Shown: positions 1 through 10,757 of the stretch, piece after piece
Numbering within the stretch: the stretch's first letter is position 1
Layout of the letters: each line of letters opens with the position of its first letter
From: Rebecca billardiae RCC1528
Taxonomy: Eukaryota; Haptophyta
Assembly: GCA_965240325.2 (NCBI GenBank)
Contig: OZ251243.1
Span: 558,001-622,000, forward strand
DNA length: 64,000 bases
Direction of reading: 5' to 3'
Translations under genes and position numbers: made by a program
The notes under the pieces: generated by a model
Seen by the model: only the letters and a program-made list of their open reading frames with translations
What the model was told of the DNA's origin: nothing
Databases searched by the model: none

Positions 1-2
1 CC

Positions 3-251
3 GCCGAGCGCGCGCTGCTCGGCACCATGCGGCGCGAGCTGGGCATGCGCTGCCTGCGTGGCCAGGCCAAGATGCTCATCGCCCGCGCGCGCATGGCGCA
101 CGTGCGCCCGGGGGCACGCGCCCGCGGGGGCACTGCGTACGACGACTGCTTCGAGACGACGGCTGACGACGCGTGGCACCGCGACCACCGCGGTGGCGCG
201 CGCGCGTCGACGCCAGACGGTGCGTCGAGCTTCCGCTCGGCGATGGAGTGA
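3..251 (+). CDS. 3' end of an unidentified gene (partial)
   Basis: An open frame enters from the left edge and ends at a TGA at 249-251, giving about 82 residues rich in Arg and Ala with no domain I recognise. It could be a terminal exon whose start lies outside the window. The last third overlaps a repeat that recurs near 32.13-32.33 kb, so the end of the frame is repeat-derived and the frame may be fortuitous in this GC-rich DNA. Confidence 0.2.
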   Translation, partial: AERALLGTMRRELGMRCLRGQAKMLIARARMAHVRPGARARGGTAYDDCFETTADDAWHRDHRGGARASTPDGASSFRSAME

Positions 252-385
252 TGGGCGACTACGAGGGGGGGGGGACGACGGCGAGGAGCGCTGATCCTGG
301 TGTTTGTCTCTGCTGCTCGATCTGCCGCTACAGCTTGCTGACTCTGACGCCTGCCCGTTGCATACCACGTCGTTAATATATATAT
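188..385 (+). repeat. Dispersed repeat, copy 1 (pair with 32128-32325)
   Basis: About 200 bp match, with substitutions and small gaps, the stretch at 32128-32325. Shared landmarks in the same order are GACGGTGCGTCG, CGCTCGGC, TGATGGGC, GGTGTTT, CTGACGCC or CTGGCGCC, and CCCGTTGCAT-CCACGTCGT. No coding potential is shared. It looks like an old interspersed repeat. Confidence 0.7.
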
Positions 386-449
386 ATAATAAGCAGTCGT
401 AGATCGAGTGATGAACGACGAATAAGTAATGCCCTGGTGCCAGCTGATC

Positions 450-499
450 TCTCTCTCTCCGTCTCTCTCTCTCTAGGTTACTCTATCTCTCTCTCTCTC
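450..499. repeat. (CT)n microsatellite, left flank of TIR element
   Basis: Pyrimidine-rich CT repeats stop abruptly at the left end of the inverted-repeat element at 500-1417 and resume on its right side (1418-1446). Confidence 0.85.
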
Positions 500-1417
500 G
501 GCCTGTTTTATTTCTACCAGATTCCATTTACTATGTCACGGCGACAAACCCGTGCCCGCCAGTGGGAATCGGTGTCACGCCCCGTTCAGTGTACCTCTCA
601 CGGCCGATCGCCCGATGGCGGCCTCGGCGTGCGCGAGGAATGCGATTCCTGCACTCCTCGGTGACCGGTGAGTGCAGGAATCCAGTTGCGGCGCTCGTCC
701 GCCTCGTCGTCGTCGCACACGAGGTACACTGAAGAGCACGGGTCAGAAGCCAGATCTCTCTGCGCGCTCGCGCCCGCGCGGCGAGGCACTGGCAGGCTTG
801 TTCTGGCATCATCTTGGCCAAGACTGCAGCCTGCCAGATGCGCGAGGACGCGTGTGCACGCCTTTCCCGCGTCATGGGTGCGCGTGGCACGCACCCTGTC
901 GTCATCTACGCCGAGGAGGCCTGAGCAACCAGCCCACCAACCTGCCGTGACCACGTTCAAATGCAGGCGGCAAGCTGCATGCGAGCGCACGCAACGGAAG
1001 CATCTCACGCTCGACAAGGAAGTGGCGGCGGAGCGAGTGTAGCTGGTATCGTTTGCAGCCCATCGGTTGTTCAACAATCCTGGTTCAACAACTGACACGG
1101 GCGCGACGCAGCCAAGGCAGAGTGCTTGCAGCTCGCAGCGCGCCCGCAACTGCGGTTTGCCGCCGCGGCGCGGCGATCGTCACACCGCCGTGCGCTGCGA
1201 GTGACCTCTGTGTCATGGCGAAGCACCATGGCAAGGCTAAGCAGCATGCCTTGGCAACACCTTTCGCTACAGCTCAGCGCCCTAGTACGAACATCCGCCA
1301 ACGACGTGCCATCCCTACTCCGCAATCGCGCCGGCACCCACCACCAGCGGGCAAGCCGCCATTTTACCCGGTTTTGGCGAATGTCGCCGTTGGGCTCTCG
1401 TAGAAATAAAACAGGCC
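500..1417. mobile_element. Small TIR element (MITE-like) inserted in a CT microsatellite
   Basis: An 18-bp perfect terminal inverted repeat bounds about 918 bp: GGCCTGTTTTATTTCTAC at 500-517, and its reverse complement at 1400-1417. Inside the arms a second matching block (ACGGCGACA) is seen on both sides. CT repeats abut both ends, as expected if the element landed inside one array. Internal frames of up to 183 codons (for example 598-1149 on minus) have no recognisable domain, so I treat it as non-autonomous. The target duplication cannot be read because the flanks are CT repeats. Confidence 0.65.
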
Positions 1418-1805
1418 CCTCTCTCTCTCTCTCTCACTCTCTCTATATCAGTTAGTTTTGAACGTGATGGTTATAGTGCAGTAGTGCCCGCGCTGCGCGG
1501 GCTCCACGCTGCGAGCTCCACCCTGCACCGCGGGTCATAATTAATCAGAATGTCGGCCGGCTGTCCAGGTCCAGGCCTGCGTGCGCGGCACTACTCCGTA
1601 ATCAGTACTCGGGCTCGGCCGGGGCGGCGTCCGTGACGGCTCGGAATCCGCGCAGCAATCGGCCTGCCAGCAGCACTAAGCCCAGCAGCTGCGGCAACGG
1701 CAGCTCAACCCGCGCATATTTGGGCTCGCCGGCTCCTTGGCGATGGAAGGTGGTGGCGCCGTCGCTCCCCAGCCGTGGCCCGGGATCTGCTGACTGAACC
1801 TCACC
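1418..1805. other. Intergenic, no gene seen
   Basis: Contains the right half of the CT array and then mixed sequence. It forms the 3' flank of the RING-CH gene. No RNA gene or domain recognised. Confidence 0.5.
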
Positions 1806-2909
1806 TCAGAAGATGTGTGCGGCCATGGCGGCGCTCTGAGCTCCCGGCGTGGGTGGGCCCGGGTCGCCTTCGCCGTCCGATGCATCCCCAGACGGCGGTG
1901 CCGCCGCGCTGCGCGGAGGGAGCGGCTCCCCGATGCCGACATGGAGCAGTAGCCGCTTCGACGAGACCTCCGCCGTCGCCTCCACGTCGATCGCCTTGGC
2001 GCGCGCGCGCGTCGGCCGCACGACCTGCGCGTAGTACGCTTCGTCGTCGAGCGCCTGCCTGGGGTCCGTGAGGTCCTCGAGCGGGTCTTCGGGGTCCCGC
2101 GAGGCGCGGGTGCCCCGGATGCGCAGGCTGGCGAATGTGAGCATGCAGATGAGCACGACGCCCACGATGATGCGCACGATGATCGAGCCCACCGAGAAGA
2201 TCCGGATCACGATGAACACGCCGACCGCTGCAAAGCCCATCAGAATCAGCTGAATGCTTGAGCCAAAGATGAGGCAGCGGCGCTTGATCACGGGGACAGG
2301 CGAGGGCCCGTCGGCCGTGCTCGCCGCGACGGGGATAACGTATTGCTGCGCGCACACCTGGCAGGTCAGCCGCTCGTGCAGCTCGAGGTGCCGGCGCGCG
2401 CGGCTGTTGAAGAGCTTCTCGAGGCACGCTCCGTGCACGTGCGTGGTCGTGCAGCCACACACGCTCGAGAGGAGCTCGCCCTCCTCGGCGCCTTCGAGGC
2501 AGACGTAGCAGTGCACGTCGGCGTCGCCCCGCGCCGCCTCAGGGTCAGGCGGCGCTGCCACGGGGGGCGGCGCAATCGGCGGCGCTGCTGGTGCGTGGGC
2601 CAGTGCGGGCTCCGGCGCGCGCGCTGGGGCGTGCATCGTGTGAGCTCCGCCGGGCTCAGATGACGCCTCCGCCGGAGCACCCGGCGGCTTCGACCATGAC
2701 ATCCAGGACCATAAACTACCAGCACCCCACGAGGATGACGGCGTCGCGGGGCTCGCCACCGCAAGCGCCTGCGCCGGAGTTGCGGCGACAGGTGCGGCGC
2801 CCGCTTCTGCCGATGTCGCAGTGGCAGGCGCCGCGCGCGCGTTGCCCTCCTCGATCACCACCTCCACCGGAGCGCCTGTTGGCTTCGACCACGGCGCCCA
2901 AGACCACAT
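1806..2909 (-). CDS. RING-CH (MARCH-type) E3 ubiquitin ligase, two TM segments
   Basis: Single-exon, 367 aa, ATG at 2909. Residues about 130-190 hold a C4HC3 RING-CH finger: CYVC, then CGC, HGAC and CQVC. This is the zinc-binding module that recruits E2 enzymes in MARCH-family membrane ligases. The spacing between CGC and the His is five residues rather than the usual seven. Two hydrophobic segments follow (about 212-235 and 240-262), matching the MARCH layout of an N-terminal cytosolic RING then a TM hairpin. The N-terminus has two copies of a W-S-W-x2-W-S-K-P-x-G-A-P motif about 60 residues apart. Inferred role: ubiquitination of membrane or secretory-pathway proteins. The family call is firm, the substrate unknown. 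Confidence 0.85.
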   Translation of the reverse strand: MWSWAPWSKPTGAPVEVVIEEGNARAAPATATSAEAGAAPVAATPAQALAVASPATPSSSWGAGSLWSWMSWSKPPGAPAEASSEPGGAHTMHAPARAPEPALAHAPAAPPIAPPPVAAPPDPEAARGDADVHCYVCLEGAEEGELLSSVCGCTTTHVHGACLEKLFNSRARRHLELHERLTCQVCAQQYVIPVAASTADGPSPVPVIKRRCLIFGSSIQLILMGFAAVGVFIVIRIFSVGSIIVRIIVGVVLICMLTFASLRIRGTRASRDPEDPLEDLTDPRQALDDEAYYAQVVRPTRARAKAIDVEATAEVSSKRLLLHVGIGEPLPPRSAAAPPSGDASDGEGDPGPPTPGAQSAAMAAHIF

Positions 2910-3988
2910 GGTGCGGACGCGCCTGGCGTGGCCCCGCGATGTTGCCCGCCACCACGGCCCACCGCGACGCGCTCGTCAACGCGCGTCCCGTATGTTCACG
3001 CCCACCCTCACCAGGGCAATTCGCGACCCTACTAGGATACCATTTTCTGGTCTTGGTCATCAGTTCCAAGCTTCTTCACCCGGGCAAGGGAGTCCCTTAT
3101 TCCGGCTCTCTTCCCCAGCCCGGTCCGGACTGCGCCGCCATCGTGCGAGTGCGATGGCGAGGCTACCAGCCAGAGCATGGGTGAGGGCAGCGGCCGCCTC
3201 CCGCCTCGCGGCGCCCGCGCCATCGCCCGTCGTCCTTGCCCCACACGCTACTCGAGTTCTCTTGTGGACGGGGGTGTCACCCACCGTTTCAGGAGTGTCC
3301 CTTAGTCGCGACTGGACGGCGCAGCCGGCTACGCTTGGGGCTCGCACCCTGGCGCTCATCCTCGCTACGATGCGATCAGACGCGGCGCGACTGGAGCACA
3401 CATTCGCGCACGAGATCGCGCCAAATGCGTTGGCGACCTACCATGGCGGCGGCGCAGCCGTGCGCGAGCGGACGCGTGAGAGCAGTGGGAGCCATCGTGC
3501 GCCAGCAGCGAGCATCTGAGACACGTGTGGCACACGTGCTTCGGCCACTGGGGGCGCGCGTGAAGGAGCTGCGAGCAGTGATCGCGACAAACGGCTGCCC
3601 ACTCCCCGTGCGAGCGGACGCCGAGCCCGCCACGTGGGAAGCGTGCCGTGTGGCTGCGCAAGAGGAGTACGCGCCGTCGTTGTCGACCGGCACAGCGCGT
3701 CGAGATGGATTCTGAGATTGTGCAGCTCAGCTCGGGGCAGCCGGCAGGCACGGGCTCCTTCCTGCTGCGCGCGATGCGCGCGATGCGCGCAGCCGGTGCT
3801 GCACGAGCGGGCGTCTCTCGCTCCTCTCGATGCGCACGTCCCACGCTATGATGGCGCGTATCCTCGTCGCCGGGAGCGCCTTGCCCAGGAATTGATGGGA
3901 ATCGATCGATTTTCGCTGAAAAGTTTCGTCGACGAAGAACTACACGCCTTAACCAAGTGTGCACGTTAAAACATAGTAAACTGTAGTG
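2910..3988. other. Intergenic region between RING-CH and fusion genes
   Basis: This is the divergent 5' flank of both neighbours, about 1.08 kb. Open frames here on both strands look like chance frames in GC-rich DNA, with no domain. The last 100 bp before the + gene are distinctly AT-richer (AACCAAG, TTAAAACATAGTAAAC) and probably hold its promoter or 5' UTR. Confidence 0.4.
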
Positions 3989-5749
3989 ATGGAGCCCGTC
4001 GTCTTCACGACGACCTCTTATGGCTCGCTTGACGACTGGCGGTGCCAGCTGGCGCTGGCCACGTGCTCGGCGTGCGCAGCGCTGGGGTACCCACTCATCG
4101 TCTGCGACGCCTCGCCCGACGCCCAGATCGGCGCGCGCTTCGCCGCCCTCGGCGCGACGGTCGTGCGGCAGGTCGGCGCCGGCGCCAAGGGCGACGCCCT
4201 CCGGCAGGCGCTCGCGCGCGCGGCTGAGCTGGCTCGCGGCGCGGCGGGACCGCGGCTGCTCGCGTTCCAGGAGCCTGAGAAGACCGACATGGTCTCGCAC
4301 TGGGCCGCCGTGTGCGCGCACGTGTGTGCGTGCGGCCCGCCGACCGGCGTCGCCGTCGTGCCGGCGCGCCACGGCCGCCTCTTCCGCGACAGCTACGCGC
4401 GCGAGCAACACGAGTCGGAGACGTTCCTGAACACGGCGCTGAACGCGCTCGCCGCGGGTGCCGGGCTGCGCACCGCCCTCGACTGGGCCTTCGGCCCGTT
4501 CGCGCTCAGCCCGGACCTCGCGCACGTGTGGCTTTCGTGTGATGGAGCGCTCTGGGAGGCGCAGCTGGCTGGCATTGCGCGCGCGTGGCGCGGCGGCGCG
4601 CGCGTGCTCGCGGTTGAGGTGGCGTACCGCCACCCGCCCGCGCAGAAGGCGGCGGAGGAGGGCAAGGTCGAGTGGGTGCTCAAGCGTGCCGAGCAGCTCA
4701 GCCGCCTGGTCCCCCTGATGCACGCCGAGTTTGCGCGCGCGCCGCAATCGTCGCTGGCGCGCGACGGCGGCGCACCCGGCTCCGACGGCGGCGGCGGCGC
4801 GGGCAAGCTGGTGCTGATCACGGGCGCGGGCGGGAACCTCGGCGTGAAGATTGCGCGGCACCTGCTCGTACACGCCCAGCCGCACCGCGTGCGCCTGCTC
4901 GACCGCCTCGATACCGACGCGGTGCGCGCTCGGCTGCTTGGCGGCGCGGCCGCCGCGGTCGTCGCGGCGGTCTCGGCCGCGCCGGAGCGCGTGGAGGCGT
5001 TACAGCTGGACCTGTGCGAGTGGAGCGGCGCGCTCGTGCGCGCGATGCACGGCGTGGACGCGTGCATCCACCTCGCCGCGCAGAACCCCTTCCCCGAGGC
5101 CAGCTGGGCGGACTGCGCCGCCTCGTGCGACATCCACGCACACGTGCTCGAGGCGGCCGCACGGGCACACGTGCCACGGCTGCTGCTGGCGTCGTCCAAT
5201 CACGTGCTCGGGAACCACTGGCGGGACGGCGCGGAGCTGCGGCCGGAGGAAGGGGCGGGCGCGCTCGGCGCTGGCGCGGAGCTGCGCCCCGGCACGCGCT
5301 TCGACCTCGCCCCCGTCGCCGCGATGGACTGCATGCCCTACGCCGCCGCAAAGCTCTTCGGCGAGCGTCTGGGCGCGGCGGTGGCGCGCTGCTCGCCGTC
5401 GACCCGAGTGCTGGCCGTGCGGATCGGCTGGTGCCAGCCCGGCGAGAATCGGCCCGCGACACTCTCGGTGACGGGCACGCCGACCATCGCGGAGGGCGCG
5501 TCGGCCGAGCCGCCGCACGGGCCCGACGCCGCGGCGCGGCACACCATCGAGGCGTGGTTCAAGTCGATGTGGCTCTCGAACGCCGACCTCGGACGGCTGG
5601 TCGACGCAGCGCTGAGCGCCGACCTGAGCGCGCTGCCCAGATCCGATCTCGTCGTGCTGAACGGCGTCTCGGCCAACGCGCGCTCGCGCTGGAGCGTGGA
5701 GAACCCGATCGGGTACGGGCCCCAGGAGGACGTGCACGCTGCGGCGTGA
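3989..5749 (+). CDS. Fusion: glycosyltransferase-like domain + uronate dehydrogenase-like SDR
   Basis: 586 aa, ATG at 3989, no intron needed. Residues about 270-580 form an extended short-chain dehydrogenase. It has a Rossmann motif GAGGNLG near 278, an S-S-N segment, the catalytic YAAAK near 451, and a C-terminal N-G-V-S-x-N-x-R-S-R-W block typical of uronate dehydrogenase relatives, which oxidise hexuronates with NAD. Residues 1-240 are a separate domain. It opens VVFTTTSYGS, has a strand ending in V-C-D-A-S-P and a QEPEKTD motif near 97. This resembles a GT-A nucleotide-sugar fold, but I cannot name its family. A Gly/Ala/Ser linker (about 250-268) joins them. The pairing suggests uronate or sugar-acid metabolism. 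The SDR call is good, the first domain weak. Confidence 0.75.
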   Translation: MEPVVFTTTSYGSLDDWRCQLALATCSACAALGYPLIVCDASPDAQIGARFAALGATVVRQVGAGAKGDALRQALARAAELARGAAGPRLLAFQEPEKTDMVSHWAAVCAHVCACGPPTGVAVVPARHGRLFRDSYAREQHESETFLNTALNALAAGAGLRTALDWAFGPFALSPDLAHVWLSCDGALWEAQLAGIARAWRGGARVLAVEVAYRHPPAQKAAEEGKVEWVLKRAEQLSRLVPLMHAEFARAPQSSLARDGGAPGSDGGGGAGKLVLITGAGGNLGVKIARHLLVHAQPHRVRLLDRLDTDAVRARLLGGAAAAVVAAVSAAPERVEALQLDLCEWSGALVRAMHGVDACIHLAAQNPFPEASWADCAASCDIHAHVLEAAARAHVPRLLLASSNHVLGNHWRDGAELRPEEGAGALGAGAELRPGTRFDLAPVAAMDCMPYAAAKLFGERLGAAVARCSPSTRVLAVRIGWCQPGENRPATLSVTGTPTIAEGASAEPPHGPDAAARHTIEAWFKSMWLSNADLGRLVDAALSADLSALPRSDLVVLNGVSANARSRWSVENPIGYGPQEDVHAAA

Positions 5750-6496
<747 letters not shown>

Positions 6497-7156
6497 CTAA
6501 GACTGAGACCACAGCCAAGGAGCCTGCACTGTAGCTAGATGGCGCCGCCTGGCGCCGGGGCCTGCCATGTGCGTCGGCAGCTTGGGTGCCACCTCCGCGA
6601 GAGCATCTGTGCATTCGCGCTCGTTCTGCTCGTCCTCGAACGCCGCCCAGCACTGCGGCACGCCCTCCACGCACGTGTCCCAGATCCTCGCGAGCACCTC
6701 GTACCCAGACATGTCGACGTGGGACACGTCTGGCTGCGGGGTCGCGTTTGCGTCCGCCGGCTGCTCTTCGTCAAACGCTGCGTCAAGCACGCTGGCGGGG
6801 AGCGCCGGGTCGGGGCACGACTCGTCGAGCGTGGACGCGATCGTGGCGTCGATCTGTGCGCGGTACTCCGCCCGCTTCTCGATCATGACCCGCCTGGCCT
6901 CCGGTATGCTCATGCCGCGCTCGTTCACACCGTAGAAGGCCACTATCGACGTGCATGAGAGGTCAGCCAGCACTTCCATGGAGCACATCGCCGCAGCGAG
7001 CTGGGCAGTCTCCGTGGCGATCAGCGCTGTACCGGGCGGGTCGCCGCCGCGAGGCCGCAGCCCGAGCCAAAGCCCGAGCCCGAGCCCGAGGCCCAAGACG
7101 ACGACGCAACCCAACGCGCCGATGGCATGCCGCTTCGAAAGCTCCATGGGAAGCAT
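6497..7156 (-). CDS. Single-pass membrane protein of unknown function
   Basis: 219 aa from the ATG at 7156. A longer upstream frame runs into the preceding P4H gene and is unlikely. A short cytosolic N-terminus (MLPMELSKRH) precedes one TM helix (about 9-30, Val/Leu/Gly-rich, ending LGLRPRGG). The remaining 190 residues are probably luminal or extracellular, acidic, with spaced cysteines (MCSMEV, LSCTS, ESCPDP, DTCVEG, PQCWAAF, RECTDA). That pattern suggests disulfides, but no named domain is recognised. It lies 136 bp downstream of the P4H stop on the same strand. Confidence 0.6.
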   Translation of the reverse strand: MLPMELSKRHAIGALGCVVVLGLGLGLGLWLGLRPRGGDPPGTALIATETAQLAAAMCSMEVLADLSCTSIVAFYGVNERGMSIPEARRVMIEKRAEYRAQIDATIASTLDESCPDPALPASVLDAAFDEEQPADANATPQPDVSHVDMSGYEVLARIWDTCVEGVPQCWAAFEDEQNERECTDALAEVAPKLPTHMAGPGARRRHLATVQAPWLWSQS

Positions 7157-7292
7157 GAATTTGAGCCTCGCCTTTCGCGCTCCGACGACGACGGTTGGTC
7201 GAACGCGTTTTACGCGAACACACGCAGTTTCGTCACATTCAGGAGCACAGCCACAGGGAGGGGCTGCCGGACCAGCTGTCAGCGTCCGAAGT

Positions 7293-9248
7293 TCAGTACC
7301 AGTTGACCGCATACGGCGCGTTGTCGCACCCCTTCTCGCTCAGCTCTCGGAACGGGAACATGTGCAGCCAGTAGTTGGCTGCGTACTTGATGCCGCGCTC
7401 GACCTCGAGCGCCTCGTGGTCGGTGCGGTCGTCGCGCTCGAACGGGTCCGCGTCGAGCACCGACGTCCAGAGCAGCGCGCGCCCCTTCTTCGGCTCCACG
7501 GTGATATTCAGCCTCGGGAAGCGCGTGCCGCCCCCGGCCTCGACATCTGAGAGGTACATGAAGAACGTGTACAGCCGCGGGCCCCACGCGGAAGCGCGCG
7601 GCGAGTTTTGGTCCTGCGGCGTACGCAAACGCGCAACAGCAAAAAAATCCAAATACATGTAGTCGTTGTGCCATCAAACATACGACGATTATGGCACCAT
7701 GGCAGGGGCCGGGCACGGGCGTGCCACGAGTGGGCGGGTCCCGTGAGAGGTCGCAGGGCGCAGGCAGCCGGTACGCAGCCGGAGAGGCACACTCGCGCGC
7801 ATGGCCCTCAAGCTTAGGCAGCACGTGCGCACCGCGCAGCCTTTATATTCTTGATGCCGTTTGCGCGCGCGCCGCGCGCTCACGCGCGGGCCTCTGCAGC
7901 GCGCTGCACGCACATGGTGTGTCTTGTAGAACTGGCCCGGCTCGTACCTGCAGCGCGAGCGGCGAGGCGTGCGCGCACGCAGCGTGGGGGCACACGTCAT
8001 GCTCAGCAGGCCCATCACACCGCACGCCAGCGCCCGCGCGCTCGCTGCAACAGCAACCATTTTCTGGGCAGTGCCCACGGCGCCGAGCGCGCGGCGCGCG
8101 CGACACCACGCCGCCGCGCGCGCGTCCAGCGCGCACCGCAAGGCCTGCATGAACTCCGCGTTCTCGGTGGGCACGCCAGTGAGCCGCTCCACCCGGTTCT
8201 GCACGTCGATCACCGTCGCATCCCGCAGGCAGCGCCGGCGGCACCAGGAGGTCGAGGATGTGCGCACCGCCTGCTCGCCGTCCCCGGCCAACGAGCGGGA
8301 CCAGTTGTCTGAGCCGGCGGCCAGGACCGCGTCCGCGTCCTTCGAGCTGAGGAAGTCGTCGATCGTGAGCACCCATGGGTCGGTGGAGTGCACGTGGACC
8401 TTGCCGCCAGCCAGCGCCGCGCGCACACGCGCGACCGCCTCCGCATCCTCCGCGGCGGCGCCCTCGCCACCCGCCTCCGCCCCGGCTGCACCGCCGGCCG
8501 CTCGGATCAGTTCGAACATTCGCTCGACGCTGCCCTTGACCGCGGCGGCGGGTCGGGAGCGGTCGCGCGTGCACTGGGTCTCGTTGCTCACGTCGCACGA
8601 GACGCACGACCACGCGCACTCCTCGCGCATCCGCGGGCGCGTGTAGCAGCCGCCGCCGCGCGACAGCTCCTCGCAATCGTCACGCTTGTCCGAGCACGCC
8701 TCCGACTGGCAGAGCCGGCACGCGACGCGGCACGAGGAGTTCATGAAGCTCGGGTTGGTGCCGCACTCGCCGATGGAGGCCCACGTCGCGCACATGCGGT
8801 GCGTGTCCGCGCACGCCGGCGCGGCGCTCGGCGAGCCCGGCGGTGCCGTGCACAGGCCGCACGCCGGCCGGCACGCCTTGTGCATGTAGCCTGAGTTCTT
8901 CTCGCACTCGCCGCTCTGCGCCCAGTTCACGCAGTCGGGCGATTCGTTTTCGCAAGGGAGCGCGACCGACTCTGCCTTGCGCACACGCTCCACGTGCGCG
9001 GCCACGTCATCCTCTGAGAGATCCTCGCTCGCGAGGCGCTGCCCGCGCTCCGACGGCGTGCGGGCCGGCGTCGTGCTTGCGCCGGCGTCGCCGCCGAGGA
9101 GCCACGGGCGCAGACCCGCCAGCTCGAAGGCGAGGACGCCGATCACGACGGCACCGACCCACGCCACGTAGTTCACCGGCTGTGGCTTCGACGCCGCCCG
9201 CTTGGCGGCGGCCTGCGCAGCGGCGGCCTTGTCGCGCTTCTGCCCCAT
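7293..9248 (-). CDS. ShK-domain prolyl 4-hydroxylase, type II membrane protein
   Basis: Three exons: 8137-9248, 7914-7947 (only 34 nt) and 7293-7613. The donors are GTGCGC and GTGCGT and both acceptors are CAG. The joined product is 488 aa. A lysine-rich N-tail and one TM helix (about 27-46) anchor it in the ER/Golgi. Three six-cysteine ShK domains follow (about 98-225). The Fe(II)/2-oxoglutarate dioxygenase domain is C-terminal: the tiny exon supplies GQFYKTHH, giving the iron motif H381-x-D383. The distal His lies in DHEALEV and the 2-oxoglutarate Lys in GIKYAANYW. It hydroxylates proline in secreted proteins, such as extensin-like ones. Reading through the introns destroys the active site, which supports the splice model. 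Confidence 0.85.
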
Positions 9249-9446
9249 GCTGGTGGGCGCGAGTGCGGTAGCGACAAAGGGCGTGTAAAATGTTCTAAAA
9301 TGTTTATGCCCGCCTTTTCCACCTCCCGCCCGCACGCGCCTTGGTGAGTTCCTCGGTCGGACTCCGCCGCTCCGCGACGAGCACGGCGCTTCATCGATCG
9401 CCGGGCCGCCGGGGCACCTAGTCCTATGGAGACTCAGCACGCTCGC

Positions 9447-10757
9447 TCAGTCAGCATGGCTGTGCGCCGCCCGCGTCGATGCGCGTGGCTGACCGCCTCT
9501 ATTCCACTCACCAGCCTTCGCGCCACCGCCGCCGCCGACGCGCCCACGCGCGCCCGGCCGCTGCGCTCGCCTGTCGAGCCTTCGGACGAGCCACAGGCCG
9601 AGGCGCTTGCTCAGCGCAAAGAGGGGCAGCCTGCGCGGCACCCGCGCGCTGTGCGCGTGCGCCCGCGGCTCGGAGACGGTGGCGAGCACCACAAAGAGCG
9701 GGAAGACGAAGGCGACCACGCCGTAGCTCACGAAGGCGGGGAACGCCACCGAGAGCAGCGCCAGCGGCAGCCCGAACCCCGCCATAAACACCCACTGCCC
9801 CTCGAGGGCCGCCAGCCGGTCGTCGATGCTCCAGCCGTGCAGAGCCCAGCTGTACTCGAAGCAGAAGAACGCCCAATACCACGCGAGGTGCAGTACGTGC
9901 AGCACGCCGCCGACGAAGGGCAGCGCGTATACGGCGTACGTCTGCAGCAGGAACGAGTACGTGAGCAGGAAGCTGCGCGCCGCGCGCGCGGACGCCCGGC
10001 GCGACGGGCGGGCGCGCACGCGCGGGCGAGCGGGTGAGAGGGCTGGCCGAGCGTGGGGCGGCGGCGCAGCCATCGCGGAGCCGATGGCGGCGGCGGCGGC
10101 GGCGGCGCACGCGCGCGCACCGCCACGCCTCGTCGCGCAGCACGCGCACGAAGCCGACCACCACGTTGGCCGGCACCTCGCGCCTCTTGCCGAAGCGCAT
10201 CGTGTACGCTCGGTTGGCGATCTCCATGTACCACGTGCAGGAGACGAGGAAGCTGATGAAGTAGGCGGGGAAGACCCAGAGGAGCTGGTAGAGGGCTGAG
10301 AGGAGCTGCTCGAGCGGGAGGTGCATCCGGCTGGTTAGCGGGCTGTGCCTGAGGAGCTGCTCCAAGTGGAGGCGGCCGGACCACGCGCGCGCGCGGGCAG
10401 GGCGTGAGCACGGCGCGTGGCGCGGCGGCGCGCACGGCGCACGACGTGCGGGCACGGCGCACCAGCCGAATGCACGGCATGATCGCATAGTCCATCACAA
10501 GTATGCTCCCGAGGAAGAGAAGGCCGTTCAGCACGAAACACTGGAACGTGCGCACGCGGATGCGCTCAGAGTCTGCGCATGGCGCGAGCGCGCAAAGCAC
10601 AGGCCGCACGGTCAGCGGTGCGCCGTGCGGCTAGCGGGCTGGGGCGTTGCGTGGACAGCGCACCCCAAAGGTACTGCAGAAGCTGCCGCCCGTGCGATGC
10701 CGCTCGAATGCCGTCCCAAAAAACGCGCCACGGCCGCGCGTCGTCATGGCTGGCCAT
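9447..10757 (-). CDS. EI24: EI24 (etoposide-induced 2.4)-family ER membrane protein
   Basis: Four exons at 10664-10757, 10463-10572, 10121-10356 and 9447-9972. All splice phases agree, giving 321 aa. Family signatures are visible in order: FVLNGLLFLGS (TM1), LYQLLWVFPAYFISF followed by TWYMEIA (the YxxxW-F-P-x-Y...WYxxIA block), a VYALPFVGG turn, CFEYSW, and WVFMAGFGLPLAL near the C-terminus. EI24 proteins are multi-pass ER proteins linked to autophagy and ER-mitochondria contacts in other eukaryotes. The basic, Gly/Arg-rich tail after about residue 270 is poorly conserved and could be mis-ended. The exon 3 start (10356) is the least certain boundary. Confidence 0.8.

Noticed and set aside
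598-1149. 183-codon minus-strand frame in the CT-flanked TIR element
   Set aside because: No domain, and overlapping frames of similar length on both strands; likely non-coding.
3365-4885. 506-codon minus-strand frame
   Set aside because: Antisense shadow of the fusion gene; composition is Arg-rich as expected of reverse frames of GC-rich coding DNA.
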